NCBI GenBank assembly: GCA_958510875.1
Contig: OY294070.1
Span: 40,724,012-40,788,011 of the forward strand
Length of the DNA stretch: 64,000 bases
Source of the DNA: Endomychus coccineus
Lineage: Eukaryota; Arthropoda; Insecta; Coleoptera; Endomychidae
Direction of reading: 5' to 3'
Below are positions 20,714 to 31,678 of this stretch, piece after piece. Position 1 is the stretch's first letter. The number at the start of each line of letters is the position of its first letter. A program made the position numbers and the translations under genes. The notes beneath the pieces are model-generated. The model had not been told where the DNA came from. It searched no databases and saw nothing but the letters and a program-made list of their open reading frames with translations.

Positions 20714-23083
20714 TCTTGAGATTAGGGTGTGGTATTAATGAACGACCACATAGCTACAACATAAGTGACAATTTTTAATTTTGAGAGTGATTTCCAGACA
20801 AAACGTTACCAAAACACCTCATAGATGTGGTCCTTGACGTTAGCTGTTCCGAAATTGATATTTAACTATGATAGTTCATCGGTTTAATAATAGATGGTGA
20901 TATATCTACAGAATCAGTAATATTTTGAATTTGGGTCTCATAGATGTCGTCCTCTTACGTTTACTGTTCTGACATTGACATTCAGCTATGACAGTTCATC
21001 GGTTCATTAATAGATCATATTTTGAATCGAGATGCAACTTCCCACGCAAAAACTTTAACAAAATACCTCATAGATATCGTCCTTTGACGTTAACTGTTCT
21101 GACATTGACATTCAGTTGTGATAGTTCATCGGTTTATCAATAGATGGCGATATAGTAATATTTTGAATTGGGGTCTCATAGATGTTGTCCTTTGACGTTA
21201 ACTGTTCTGAGATTGACATCCAGTCATGATAGTTCACCGGTTCACTAATAGATCATATTTTGAATTGAGATGGGACTTCCCGCGCAAAAACATTAACAAA
21301 ATATCTCATAGATGTCGTCCTTTGACGTTAACTGTTCTAACATTGACATTCAGGTGTGATAGTTCATCGGTTTATTAAAAGATGGCGATATAGCTACAAC
21401 ATCAGTAATATTTTGAATTGGAGTCTCATAGATGTCATCCTTTGACGTTAACTGTTCTAACATTGACATCCAGCCATGATAGTCATCGATTCATAAATTT
21501 CCCACGCAAACATTACATAAGTACCTCATAGATGTCGTCTTTTGACGTTAACATTTCTGACGTTTACAGGTATGCATGACGGTTGATAGTGCTGCAGCTG
21601 TAGCTATTACACCTCTCAATTTGGTATTGTTTTGTGTAATTTAGGTTCTAGAAAAAGTTCTATTCTGTTTAAGACCCACGTGAAATACGCCACGACACCT
21701 CGTTGAAGATTCACGAAACAGACACATTGTTTGAAATTCCCGCGTTAGCTGTCATGACAGTTCACGTGACAGACGCCACAACATCTCGTTGAAGATCCAC
21801 GTAACAGACACCTCGTTTTAAATTCCCGCGATAACCGCCATGACAGTTCACGTGACAGACGCCATGACACCTCCTTGAAGATCTACGTAACAGACACCTC
21901 GTTTGAAATTCCCGCGATAGCCGCCATGACACCGAATTTCATAGTTTACCTAATGAGTGAGTCCCATTGTAATCATTTAACGTTGAGGAAATTTGTAGGT
22001 TAAAAAGTTCATTATTTCTGGAATTACGGTGTGGTTCAATAATAAATGACAGTATAGCTACAACATGAGTCAAATTTTTGAAATTCCTCGCGCAAACATC
22101 AGCAAAACACCTCATAGATGTCGTCCTTTGGCGTTAGCTGTTCTGACATGGACATCAAGCTATGAAAGTTCATTAATATATCGTTTTTTGAATTGAGATG
22201 AAACTTCACGCTCAAAAACATTAACAAAATACCTCATAAATGTCGTCCTTTGACGTTAACTGTTCTGACAGTGACATTCATCTATGATAGTTCATCGGTT
22301 TATTATTAGATGGCGATATAGGCTACAACATCGGTAACATTTTGAATTGGAGTCTCATAGATGTCGTCCTTTGACGTTAACTGTTATGACATTGACATCC
22401 AGCCATGATAGTTCATCGGTTCATAAATTTCCCGCGCAAAAACATTAACAAGATACCTCATAGATGTCGTCCTTTGACGTTAACTGTTCTGACATTGACA
22501 TTCAGCTATGATAGTTCATCGGTTTAGTGATAGATGGCGATATAGGCTACAACATCGGTAACATTTTGAATTGGAGTTTCATAGATGTCGTCCTTTGACG
22601 TTAACTGTTCTGACATTGACATCCAGCTATGATAGTTCATCGGTTCATAAATTTCCCGCGCAAAAACATTAACCTCATAGATGTCGTCCTTTGACGTTGA
22701 CAGGTACGCATGACGGTTGATCAGTTCATTCATAGATGTAGTCATTTGAAGTTAACCGTTCTGACATTGACATTGAAGTATGATAGTTCGTCGGTTCATT
22801 AAGAGATGGCGGTGATGTAGCTATAACATCAGTCATATTTTGCATTGTGACCTCATAGATGTCGTCCCTTGACGTTAACATTTCTGACGTTGACAGGTAT
22901 GCATGACGGTTGATCGGTTCATTCATAGATGTAGTCGTTTGAAGTTAACTGGTCTGACATTGACATTTAAGTATGATAGTTCATCAGAAGATGGCTGCGA
23001 TGTAGCTACAACATCAGTCATATTGTGGTTTTGACGTTTATTCTTCTGACATTCGCTTCCAACGTCGGCCATGATAAACATCA
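20714..23083. repeat. Degenerate tandem array (right arm)
   Basis: Mirror of 7481-9850. Short open pieces (22524-22745, 22726-22926) encode the same DDIYE-type repeat peptides with a few substitutions relative to the left arm, so this part of the arms has drifted slightly more than the gene part. Confidence 0.75.
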
Positions 23084-23436
23084 CCAAAACACCTCTACGT
23101 TTGATTTTGGCGGGTCGATGACGTCACATCCAACTAACCTCACATCCAGACCTCTATGGTAGAAAGTTCTATAATCATCGTAAGCTCTATGGACACGTTT
23201 GAATTTCGCGGGTTAGTAACGTTACGTCCAACTAACCTCACATCCAGGCCTCTATGGTCGGAAGTTCGGTGATCATCGTAAGCTCTATGGACACGTTTGA
23301 ATTTCGCGGGTTAGTAACGTTACATACAACCAACCTCACATTCTATGACCTAGACCTCTATGGTTGGAAGTTCGGTGATCATCGTAAGCTCTATGGACAC
23401 GTTTGAATTTCGCGGGTTAGTAACGTTACATCCGAA
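23084..23436. repeat. Subterminal repeats of about 107 bp (right arm)
   Basis: Mirror of 7128-7480. Confidence 0.8.
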
Positions 23437-23450
23437 GTTGCGCGCGCAAC
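23437..23450. promoter_or_regulatory. Perfect 14-bp palindrome near the right end
   Basis: GTTGCGCGCGCAAC, mirror of 7114-7127, 50 bp from the right terminus. Confidence 0.5.
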
Positions 23451-23500
23451 ATCCGGTCGATGAGTCATTTCCTGGCGTAGAACTCGTCCACTTAATCTAC

Positions 23501-23692
23501 TTGAACCCAAATTGGAAACTCGAAAGAAGTAGTTTAGATTCAAAAAATTCTAGCATTTGAGAGCACATAATCTTTTCAAGAACTTTCGAAAAAACGGGAA
23601 GAAGTGAGATGGGTCGATAATTTTCAGCTTGGTTAACATCTCCCTTTTTGTATAATGGAATGACTTTGGAAATTTTAAGACATTCAGGATGC
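23501..23692 (-). pseudogene. Non-LTR family A, younger copy, upstream remnant
   Basis: Continues the RT interrupted at 7063. Conceptual FQ(F)GF, KVLEKIMCSQMLEF and ISLLPVFSK correspond to 1620-1806 of the unit 1 element. It ends at CATTCAGG|ATGCCCGAGG, where the host sequence of the tandem unit resumes. The copy is therefore 5'-truncated, as is usual for non-LTR insertions. Confidence 0.8.
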
Positions 23693-25206
23693 CCGAGGAA
23701 AAGAGTATGTACTGGTTTAATAATGAATAAGTTAAAAAAAAATGTTCATTCAATGTGTTTTCTTTTATATTAAAAAGTTGATATCAATATTATTATTAAA
23801 CTTGTTCTAAGAATATCAGTCTTTGAGAATAAATTTTTTTCCTAAACTATGCGAAATACGGAATTTTCACAACAGATAAAAATGAAGATAATGAATAAGC
23901 CTTTCTTAGAATCATATTACCACCCCTAATAAAATTATTTAAAAAATATCAGAGGGGTGAGGATGGTTTTACCCTTCTACAATTTCTTTGGTTACTTTCT
24001 ACAATGCACTTTTGTAAAATTTCATCCAATTTGTTCCACGCATTTGCTAATAGCGCACAAAAATGTGATTTTGTAAGTGAACTTTGAACTCTCCTCACGG
24101 GCAATCTGCATTATCACCAATAACAACATGCTCATACATAATTTAACCTGAAAAATTAATATTAATCAATTGAAACAGCAGCATTTATTTATTTATTCAA
24201 CCTACGTCTTGATCCAAATTACTTAGTGGTTTTACTTAAAATGAATCAACTTCTTTCCTATCTTATTTATTATTGCATAATCTATCCTTTCTTTTTTTAC
24301 TTCATTTTTTTTTTAAATTTTATTTTTCTTTTTTTACTCTTCTTTCGTTTGCGGTTATTGTTGTATACTTATGAATGTTATTGAAATGACAGCACACAAG
24401 TTAATTTAATTAACTCAAGCTGTCACTCCTCAATATATCACATTTATTAATTGTTTTTAATTGTTTCGAAAATGTATAATCTAATTTAGTGTATAAACTA
24501 TACAGCAATAAAAGTACATTATCACACATTATCACATTATTTGCTAATAGCGCACAAAAATGTGATTTTGTAAGTGAACTTTGAACTCTCCTCACAGGCA
24601 ATCTGCATTTTGTTACTATATAAATTGGATTAAATCGACTTATTTTGACCTCTACTGGTAGTTTTATTTCCAAGCAATTTTGGGTCATCCTGTTGACATA
24701 TTACTTCGTTTATTAAATTATTATCGATTAAAATTTCAACCTCCAGGAGGTCATGTAAAATAATATAACTAAGTCCATTGAATACCAGATCTATTTTAGA
24801 TAAAACTTACAGTAATGGGATGTCATTGGCAGTACAATTTTCAGAAAATTACTAGCTACAGCCGAGTGTGAAATTTCTGAATAATCTATTGAAAAAAATG
24901 TTGAATAATTTATTTTTCCAGAATAATCATAAGTCTTTAAGTTTTCCATAGGATATGGTGAAACATTTTTATTAGTCAATTTGTAATGAATGTAGATAGT
25001 TTAAATCAGGGGTGTATACTGTATAGTGATTTAATAAGTGCGAGAGAGATTCGACAAAGATGGGGATGAATAATGGACGTTCTATTCATAGCGCCCCTGT
25101 CACACGTCCAGCAGAACCTAAAATCCCTAATAGGAACATTAGCTAGACCATATGCACGTTGCATCCGAATAATTTTGCTAAGCATACAATAATTAAGTAT
25201 CTGAAG
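23693..25206. other. Unit 1 right part, no gene seen
   Basis: Homologous to 31415-32690. It contains an internal duplication: a segment at about 24035-24115 recurs at 24536-24610 (GCTAATAGCGCACAAAAATG). No convincing coding region. ORFs at 24410-24688 and 24791-24979 have no recognisable motif and match a diverged, non-conserved frame in unit 2. Confidence 0.5.
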
Positions 25207-25514
25207 ATGGAGCTAGACCACGGTCGTATATACAGGTCTGGAAACTATTGTTTGACATGAGTCTCTTACGTGTCGCTAAACTCGTAGTCCCTCGCTCAGC
25301 CACCAGCTGGCGCATGGATCGAAGTATGTTGTAAGGTTTGCGCCATATCGTTCAAATTTCAAGCCCCACAATACAAAGATTGCCAGAGAACATCCCTCGA
25401 CTCATGGGCCACCCGTGACTTACTACGCGACAGTTGACGCTTAGCGGACTCACTTGTCACATAGGAAACGGCCTCGACTTTCCAGACCTGTGTATACGAC
25501 CGTGGGCTAGACTA
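25207..25514. mobile_element. Inverted-repeat MITE-like element at the unit junction
   Basis: About 35-bp imperfect terminal inverted repeats: AGCTAGACCACGGTCGTATA on the left, inverse of TGTATACGACCGTGGGCTAG on the right. The interior of about 240 bp is less AT-rich and lacks a gene. The unit 2/3 junction at about 32690 has the same flanks (TATCTGAAGAT ... AAGTACATTTATTTT) without it, so that is an empty site. Confidence 0.65.
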
Positions 25515-25527
25515 TCAATTGAAAGTA

Positions 25528-25795
25528 GATACTGTACATTTATTTTATCTTATAGTACAGATTTACGATATTAAAAATTCTCAATCATTGTATAATCGAG
25601 CTTCTATCTAAAATAAAAAATCATCAGGATTTGATGAAATTTCTTCTAAACTCTTAAAAATAATTCCACATATTATCGTTCCTCCTTTGATTCGCATGAT
25701 AAACTTATCCTTGGAAACAGGTACCTTTCCAGATATGTTCAAATTAGCAATCATCTTCGCTTTACACAACATAATTACGGATTTCAATGATATTT
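25528..25795 (+). pseudogene. Non-LTR family B RT fragment (5' part, unit 2)
   Basis: Copy of 60-327 with the same 85-bp deletion and the same family A insertion point. Confidence 0.7.
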
Positions 25796-28340
25796 ATTTA
25801 TTTAAGTTTATTGATGCCAAATAACATAGTTTTTGCACAGGTCAGAGTATTTAAGAAATATAGATAGCACTAAAATTAACTTCAATTAACAAATACATAT
25901 TCAAAATTTAACAGTATATAAAAATTCAAATTATAAAAAGTTACATTGAGATAATTTTGAGATCTAGAAATTCTTGAATTGAATAGAAAGCGTTAAACAT
26001 TAGAAAATTTTTGATGGTGATTTTAAATCTTTTCTGATATAAAAAGGACATTTATTAAAAAATTTGAAACATAGTACATTATGACCAGTTTTTGACTTGC
26101 TCAGCCGATGAAATTGGGTATGAACATCCATTTTACCACGAGTATCGTGGTCGTGGACGTCAGAATTTAATACATCACCAGCAAGAAAAGCATGGTGCGC
26201 ATATAAGAGACATTCTAGAATGAACAGACTTGGAAAGGTTTAAAATTTTAAAATCTTTGTATGTACTTTTGACACATTCACGATAGCGTTTACCTCCTAG
26301 GATTCTGATACCTTGTCTTTGAAGACTGAAAATTCTATCAGCTTCGGAGCAGTTACCCCATAAGATTAGACCATATCTAACATGCGATTCCAAACTTGCG
26401 AAGTAGGTAGAACGTAATACGTGAGTGGATAGTGAATTTGACAGGTTTCTTAAGACAAAAAGGTTTCTTTTAAGTTTCCCAGCTAGCTAATCGACATGCA
26501 TCTTCCAGGACAGAGAAACATCCACAAAAAGACCCAGAAACTTGGTGTGAGCATTTTTATCTTGATTAAAAGTATGGTTTTTTAAGGTAAATAAAAGTTT
26601 TACAGTTTTACCTTGATTAATGGCCAGTTTGTTAGCAGAACACCACTCGAGGGCTCTCGACTCTACCTCCTCACCCAAAGCCACTACGCAATCATAATCA
26701 GCATGGGAAACAGAGATAGTATTGTCATCTGCGAAGAGTTCAATAATCGCACCCGGTAGGTAATCGGGGAGATAATAAACACGAGAAACAATAAGGGTCC
26801 CAAAATCGGACCCTGGGGAACCCCTACGTCAATCAATGACCTCTCCGAACACCCACCGCCCGCAAAATAGTCATAAAACGGTTTGACAAATACGATGTAA
26901 TAAGCAGAAGACTGTTTTCACTGAAACCATACTCCCTCAGCTTACCCAGCAGAATCGGGCGGGAGACACAGTCGAAAGCCTTCGTCAGATCTAGAAAAAG
27001 TGACAATGAATGAAGTCCTTTCTCGAAGCAATGTAAAGTCGATTGAATGAAATGCAGAATGGCGTCGATTGTGCTTTTGTTTTTTCTGAACCCAAATTGG
27101 AAACTCGAAAGAAGTAGTTTGGATTCAAAAAATTCTAGCATTTGAGAGCACATAACCTTTTCAAGAACTTTCGAAAAAACGGGAAGAAGTGAAATGGGTC
27201 GATAATTTTCGGCTTGGTTAACATCTCCCTTTTTGTATAATGGAATGACTTTGGAAATTTTAAGACATTCAGGAAAAATACCGCGCTTCAGGCACATATT
27301 TACCAATTTGGTCAATGGACTAATTAAATTATTCATATTTCTTTTCAAAAGAAGACCGTAAATATCAGTTGCCCTACTATTTTTTATGGATACAATTGCT
27401 TGTCTCACCGTAAATTGGGAAACTTCTGAAAAAGAAAATGATAGATCTTTTGATACTAGCTTGCAGAAAACATCCTTGAAATCTTTATTCAAAGGGGGGT
27501 TGCTGGCTATTATTTTTTGTGGAATGGAACTAAAATATTGTCTAAAAGTATTTGCAGAAATGCTATGTTTAGGCTTATCCTTATTTTGAGATTTCTTTTT
27601 AATTAAAGACCACATAGTCTTTTGTTTTGTTTTTTGAATTTAAAATTACCCTGTCATTTGCTTGAATTTTCGCTGATTTAAGAGCTAAATTGTATTCTAG
27701 CCGAAGTTTATTACGGGTGTTTTTTAAGGCGTCTGTTTTATAGAAATTAAACATAGAATGTACAAGTTCTAGATGATTACGCATGTTTTTTAGATCACCA
27801 TTGAACCACTTAATGCCTGAATTGCAGGATTTACCTTTTATGACCTTTTCAGGGAATGATATAAGGTAAGTATCTACAACGTTCTGTTGAAATTCTTCAA
27901 AAGAATTCTCAATATCATTAACATTGTTCAGAAAGTTCCATGAAAGTTTTCCTAAAATATCATACATCACATCAAATCCATGAGCAGTCAATGGCCTACA
28001 TTTGAAACTGGAGGTGGCTGTGTTCTTGCCCGGAAGATGTGTACAAACCTCTTGGGTGTCATGGTCAGAAAAGATGGTACTTACCACTCTTGCACTGCCG
28101 ATGAGCTCAAAATTAATAAAAATGTTATCGAGGCAGTTGGAGCCTCTGGTGGGCTCAAAGATTAACTGCTTAAGGCCAAATGTGTTGAGCAAGTCACAAA
28201 AGGTCCGCGTATTTTTGTCCGGATCGAGAAAGGGTAAGTTAAAATCACCGCAACATATTATTTTATCAATATTTTTTAAAGATGGAGAGTACATGATCTA
28301 CTGTATTATAAAAAAGTTCAAAATCCCCGTTTGGCGATAA
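25796..28340 (-). pseudogene. Non-LTR family A (endonuclease + RT), unit 2 copy
   Basis: Same broken ORF series as unit 1 (27599-28294 endonuclease, 26833-27615 RT N-terminal part, and two C-terminal fragments). Almost all lesions are shared with 328-2872, so the insertion predates the duplication or the copies were homogenised. Visible differences are single bases such as Ile/Val at the EEVESRALEW segment. Confidence 0.85.
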
Positions 28341-28471
28341 ATATAATACGAGCCAACATGGCCTTAGGAAAAATAAGTCAGTGGAAACTGCCACAAATCA
28401 ACTCATGGAATATGTTTACATGGAACTTGACAGAGGCAATTACGTCGTCTCCCTCCTCGTTCACCTAATGA
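28341..28471 (+). pseudogene. Non-LTR family B RT fragment (3' part, unit 2)
   Basis: Copy of 2873-3003, with two base differences noticed. Confidence 0.65.
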
Positions 28472-28502
28472 AATACTTAATCGTCAAGTCATATCACTTC
28501 TT

Positions 28503-28859
28503 TCATATTCCAAAGCCATACTGGTATTTGATAAATTTCCCAATAAGTATAGAATCGTTTAAAAGTGTATTCCCTTTCTGCCTCAGAAGTTGTTCCTTTT
28601 TAATTTCTAGTTTATGAAAATCTATCGACAGTCATGCTACAATCGAATTTACTAGTTCCATACCAGAAACTATAGTAAGTATGTCTATTTTCATATTTGT
28701 ACATTTTTTTGGTGTATCAAGTGGTGATATCAAACCCATTCTTACGAGACATGGGAGGACTGGACGTATTTCCTGTTCCGAACATTGTGATAGTTCACCC
28801 ATATACACATTTTGTATGGCTCGGAAAACTTTAGAATCTATTCCCTTCCGGAAAGTCAT
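28503..28859 (-). pseudogene. INTS2: INTS2-like N-terminal fragment, unit 2
   Basis: Same frame as 3035-3391, including the in-frame TGA after VNSIVA. Two amino-acid differences (Cys/Gly near MCELSQ, Ala/Thr near DILAIV). Since both copies carry the stop, the fragment was dead before duplication or homogenised afterwards. Confidence 0.55.
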
Positions 28860-29980
28860 TTTGAGCTTGTATTGAAAGTATTATTTATTTGATTGAAGGC
28901 GACTAATAGCTAACACAACGAGATCTAGTATAGACCTCGTTGAGCTAACATCAATCATTAGCGGCTTCATACTCATACGTACAATAATGAAGTTAATTTG
29001 AGGTTACAAAAATAATAAATAAGAATATCTCAGACACCACAGAACATGATCTGTGGTTACTCTTAAATGTTGTCAAATAAAATAGATTTTGAGTGCTGTT
29101 CAATTGTTCAATATTGCCAAAGAGCAAAGGTCCATCAGTGATGCCAATTTTGGAGTAATTACTGCATTTACAAGTATTTTCATTTTTAAAAGTGCAGTAA
29201 TGGCATGTTGTGAGGAAGTTGCAGATTTATTTGTTTTGTAAGGAAAAAAGTATTTTCTCCAATTCTGATGTTTTTGCCAGAGTTACTACTTATTGTTATT
29301 TGTTGTTTTCGTTGATATAGTGCACATTTTTAAATTGTAATATGCAACATAATGAGTGATCTACCTGCCTTCAATATAATTTATTTTTTAACTTTGGATT
29401 ATATTGTCATCTGAACTCAGACATTTTATATTTTCTTTTGTTTTTCGATAGAATATCCATTTCATTTTTTACTTTCATTCTGGAATTCATTAGTCCGATC
29501 ACCTAACATCGCGGTTTTCACAGGTATTGGCGACGGACAAATTGGGGCACATCACGGCGGCGGAGGCGACGTCTTTACGGTTTCTACGGTTATTACCTGT
29601 GTTGTGCGACAAAACACGCGGACAACAGCTAGTTAGATGTACCGTGTATACGACCGTGGATGTACCATACCATGAAACATAGATCCCAGATATTGCCACT
29701 GAAAGTCATAGAGGAAAATTCATTTTTATGCACAGAATACACCTCTATTATTCATGATTCTTACATAGTAGATACATTTTTCTAAAGCTTCCACTATATA
29801 CTATTTTTCGTGGTTGTGACATGCCACCTCACCAGATGTTTCTCTCTGGTTGCCACCTCACACTTTCATATTCTCTTTCTGTTTCTTTTCTCATATTGTC
29901 AGTGTCACAGAATCTGGGGTAGAGTAGAGGTTACGTGGCCACCAACATTTTTCGCATAGTTATATTAAAATAGTTCGAAA
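28860..29980. promoter_or_regulatory. Upstream region of the intact TMED gene
   Basis: Shares the GC-rich patch (about 29527-29620) with unit 1. It then holds about 190 bp not in unit 1 (29630-29850), which includes TGTATACGACCGTGGATGTA, a match to the end of the MITE at 25207-25514. The unique segment may have been introduced by, or left after, that element family. No ORF of note. Confidence 0.4.
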
Positions 29981-30722
29981 ATGTTGTTTAAAATTAACTA
30001 CATCTGTTTTATATGTACAATAGGCTTATACTTAGTAAGACCCAGCTCGTCATATTTTATCACTGTGGACGCTCACGCGGAAGAATGTTTCTTTGATAAA
30101 GTGGAAGCTGGAACAAAAATGGGTAAATATTGACAGTTATCTTTCTGATCATATTTAAATTTATGAATGAAAATGAAGCCTGAATTTATAAAGAATTTTT
30201 CAGGATTAACATTTGAAATAGCCGAAGGAGGATTTTTAGATATAGATCTCCGCATAGTTGGTCCTGACGGTAAGAATATTCATGAAGCCGAAAGAGAGAC
30301 ATCTGGAAAATATACTTTTACCGCTAATACCCAGGGAGTTTATACATATTGCTTTTCGAATAAAATGTCTACAATGACACCTAAAGTTGTTATGTTCAAC
30401 ATGGCAGTAGGTGAGCCACCAAGTCAAGATGTTAAAACTACAAATAACCTGGAAGATATGATCCGGGAACTTGGTGGTAAGACATGATTCCACAAATTAA
30501 CTAAATTGCTTCCTAACTAACATGTTTTTAGCTTCTCTTACTGGAGTCAAACAAGAACAAGAGTATATGCAAGTCAGAGACCGACTTCATAGGAGCATTA
30601 ATGAAAGTACAAATTCCAGAGTAGTGTTGTGGTCATTTTTTGAAGCACTCATTTTGGTTGCCATGACGGTTGGTCAAGTATATTACCTGAAAAGATTTTT
30701 CGAAGTCAGGAGAGTTGTGTAA
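29981..30722 (+). CDS. TMED2: TMED2-like p24 cargo receptor (intact, 3 exons, 201 aa)
   Basis: p24 proteins are type I membrane cargo receptors of COPI/COPII vesicles between ER and Golgi. CDS exons are 29981-30122, 30204-30476 and 30532-30722, with GT/AG introns of 81 and 55 bp in phase 1. The sum is 606 nt (201 codons plus stop). A hydrophobic signal peptide is followed by the GOLD domain ([34 protein letters not shown]). A coiled-coil segment ([17 protein letters not shown]), a membrane helix ([17 protein letters not shown]) and the cytosolic tail [11 protein letters not shown] with the FF sorting motif follow. Two Cys bracket the GOLD fold as in the family. Length fits TMED2 (about 200 aa). 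It is the only complete copy in the tandem array. AATAAA occurs at 31042-31047. Confidence 0.93.
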
Positions 30723-31415
30723 TATAAGAGCAATGAGAGTTTTAAACTCATTGATAAAGACAATTTTTGGGCAAATATTTGATATTGGCGACTATTATTT
30801 GAAATTCTTCAATAAACTGTTGATTATTTTACATATGTTTAATAATTCTCACAAATAAGTTTCGAAAATTAGGGAATTTAACAAATTATTGAGTGATTTT
30901 GTATATAATATAAAATATTTGTAACTACTTTTCCAAAATTTATTTCCAATTAATTTAGTAAAATCTCAATTTATTTACTTGAATCTGTAATATTTTATAT
31001 TTATGTTGTGGAGATTGTTATATTAACACAAAACTTTTTGTAATAAAGCAGTCCTAATGCGTTTATTTTCATTGCTTAAGTGTGCAAAATAAAGTGGAGT
31101 AATCATAATTTTTGCATTACTGTTTAAACATGAAAAAAATTTTTAGTCTGGAAGAATTAGAAGTGATTGCAAGTTATAAATTTAATCACTCCATTGATGG
31201 CTAGATTAATTTTGTATGCCTAAAAGTACAATTTCTGATATGTTTATGAATTTAGTCCTACAATTAACAACACGTTTTTAAAAAACAACGTGAAACTTAT
31301 CTAATAACTGATTCAAATACATTTATTACTTACTGATTGTCAGAACAAAAATAAATTAGATAATGGTTTTATGACTGATATTGCATACAAAACTTGGTAA
31401 CCCAATAGTCTTCAA
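30723..31415. other. TMED 3' UTR and flank
   Basis: AT-rich. AATAAA-type signals occur near 30811 and at 31042-31047. No ORF with recognisable content. Confidence 0.55.
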
Positions 31416-31477
31416 TGCCTGAGGATAAGAGTATGAGCAGGTTAAATAAAGAATAAGTTTCAATTTTCTTGAAAAAT

Positions 31478-31678
31478 CTTGGCTTCCGGATAGATTCCGC
31501 GTCACAATAGCTCGACGTTACGCCAACCATTACAGGTGGCATCTCCAGGGCAGGCTTGAGGATTGAACTAAAACTCAAGCCTGCCCTGAAGATGCCACCT
31601 GTAATGGTTGGCCAAACGTCGGCATGAAGTCGAGCTATTGTGACGCGGAATCCATCCGGAAGCCAAGATTTTTCAAGA
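31478..31678. mobile_element. Foldback element made of two inverted Penelope-type hammerhead-like segments
   Basis: The two halves are inverse complements (CTTGGCTTCCGGATAGATTC on the left; the right end reads GGAATCCATCCGGAAGCCAA). Each half contains a sequence shaped like the hammerhead ribozyme of Penelope-like retroelements: CCTGAAGATGCCACC, stem GCCACC...GGTTGGC, CAAAC and AAGTC. Core bases deviate (CTGAAGA for CTGATGA, CAAAC for GAAAC), so catalysis is doubtful. The element is absent from unit 1. Confidence 0.6.

Larger units (their letters stand above)
7064..23500. mobile_element. 16.4-kb palindromic Polinton/Maverick-derived element
   Basis: The whole segment interrupts a family A retrotransposon, whose two pieces join in the correct order on either side. 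The ends are exact inverse complements (GTAGATTAAGTGGACGAG on the left). Two arms of about 6.73 kb (7064-13792 and 16775-23500) mirror each other with a net length difference of 1 bp, around a loop of about 2.98 kb. Polinton relatedness rests on an adenain-like protease remnant and an RNase H-like gene. I found no DNA polymerase B, packaging ATPase, capsid gene or complete integrase, so it is probably non-autonomous. Polinton TIRs are usually hundreds of bases, so this arm length is exceptional. No convincing target-site duplication is seen. An assembly fold-back is unlikely because both outer ends sit cleanly in one host element. Confidence 0.75.
16775..23500 (-). repeat. Right inverted arm of the palindromic element
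   Basis: Inverse complement of 7064-13792. All ORFs of the left arm recur with the same sequence, including the same frameshifts. One visible substitution (Ser versus Thr codon in the reverse frame over the 207-aa gene) shows that the two arms are separate sequences. Confidence 0.95.
1..25468. repeat. Tandem segmental duplication, unit 1 (interrupted by nested insertions)
   Basis: Bases 1 to about 4160 align base for base with 25469 to about 29630 at a constant offset of 25468, with only about eight substitutions noticed. From about 4200 to 5745 the match continues against 29840-31415, but at lower identity (about 95% in TMED exon 2) and with indels. After the insertion at 5746-23692 the unit resumes at 23693 and matches 31415-32690. 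Without the inserted material the unit is about 7.2 kb long, like unit 2. Confidence 0.9.

Noticed and set aside
7064..23500. Palindrome as an assembly fold-back artefact
   Set aside because: The outer ends are exact TIR termini embedded in the two adjacent pieces of one retrotransposon, which a fold-back would not produce. The loop is asymmetric and the arms have a few private differences. Long reads would still be the decisive test.
24410..24979. Minus-strand ORFs in unit 1 right part
   Set aside because: The frames are not conserved in the homologous unit 2 sequence (31936-32653).
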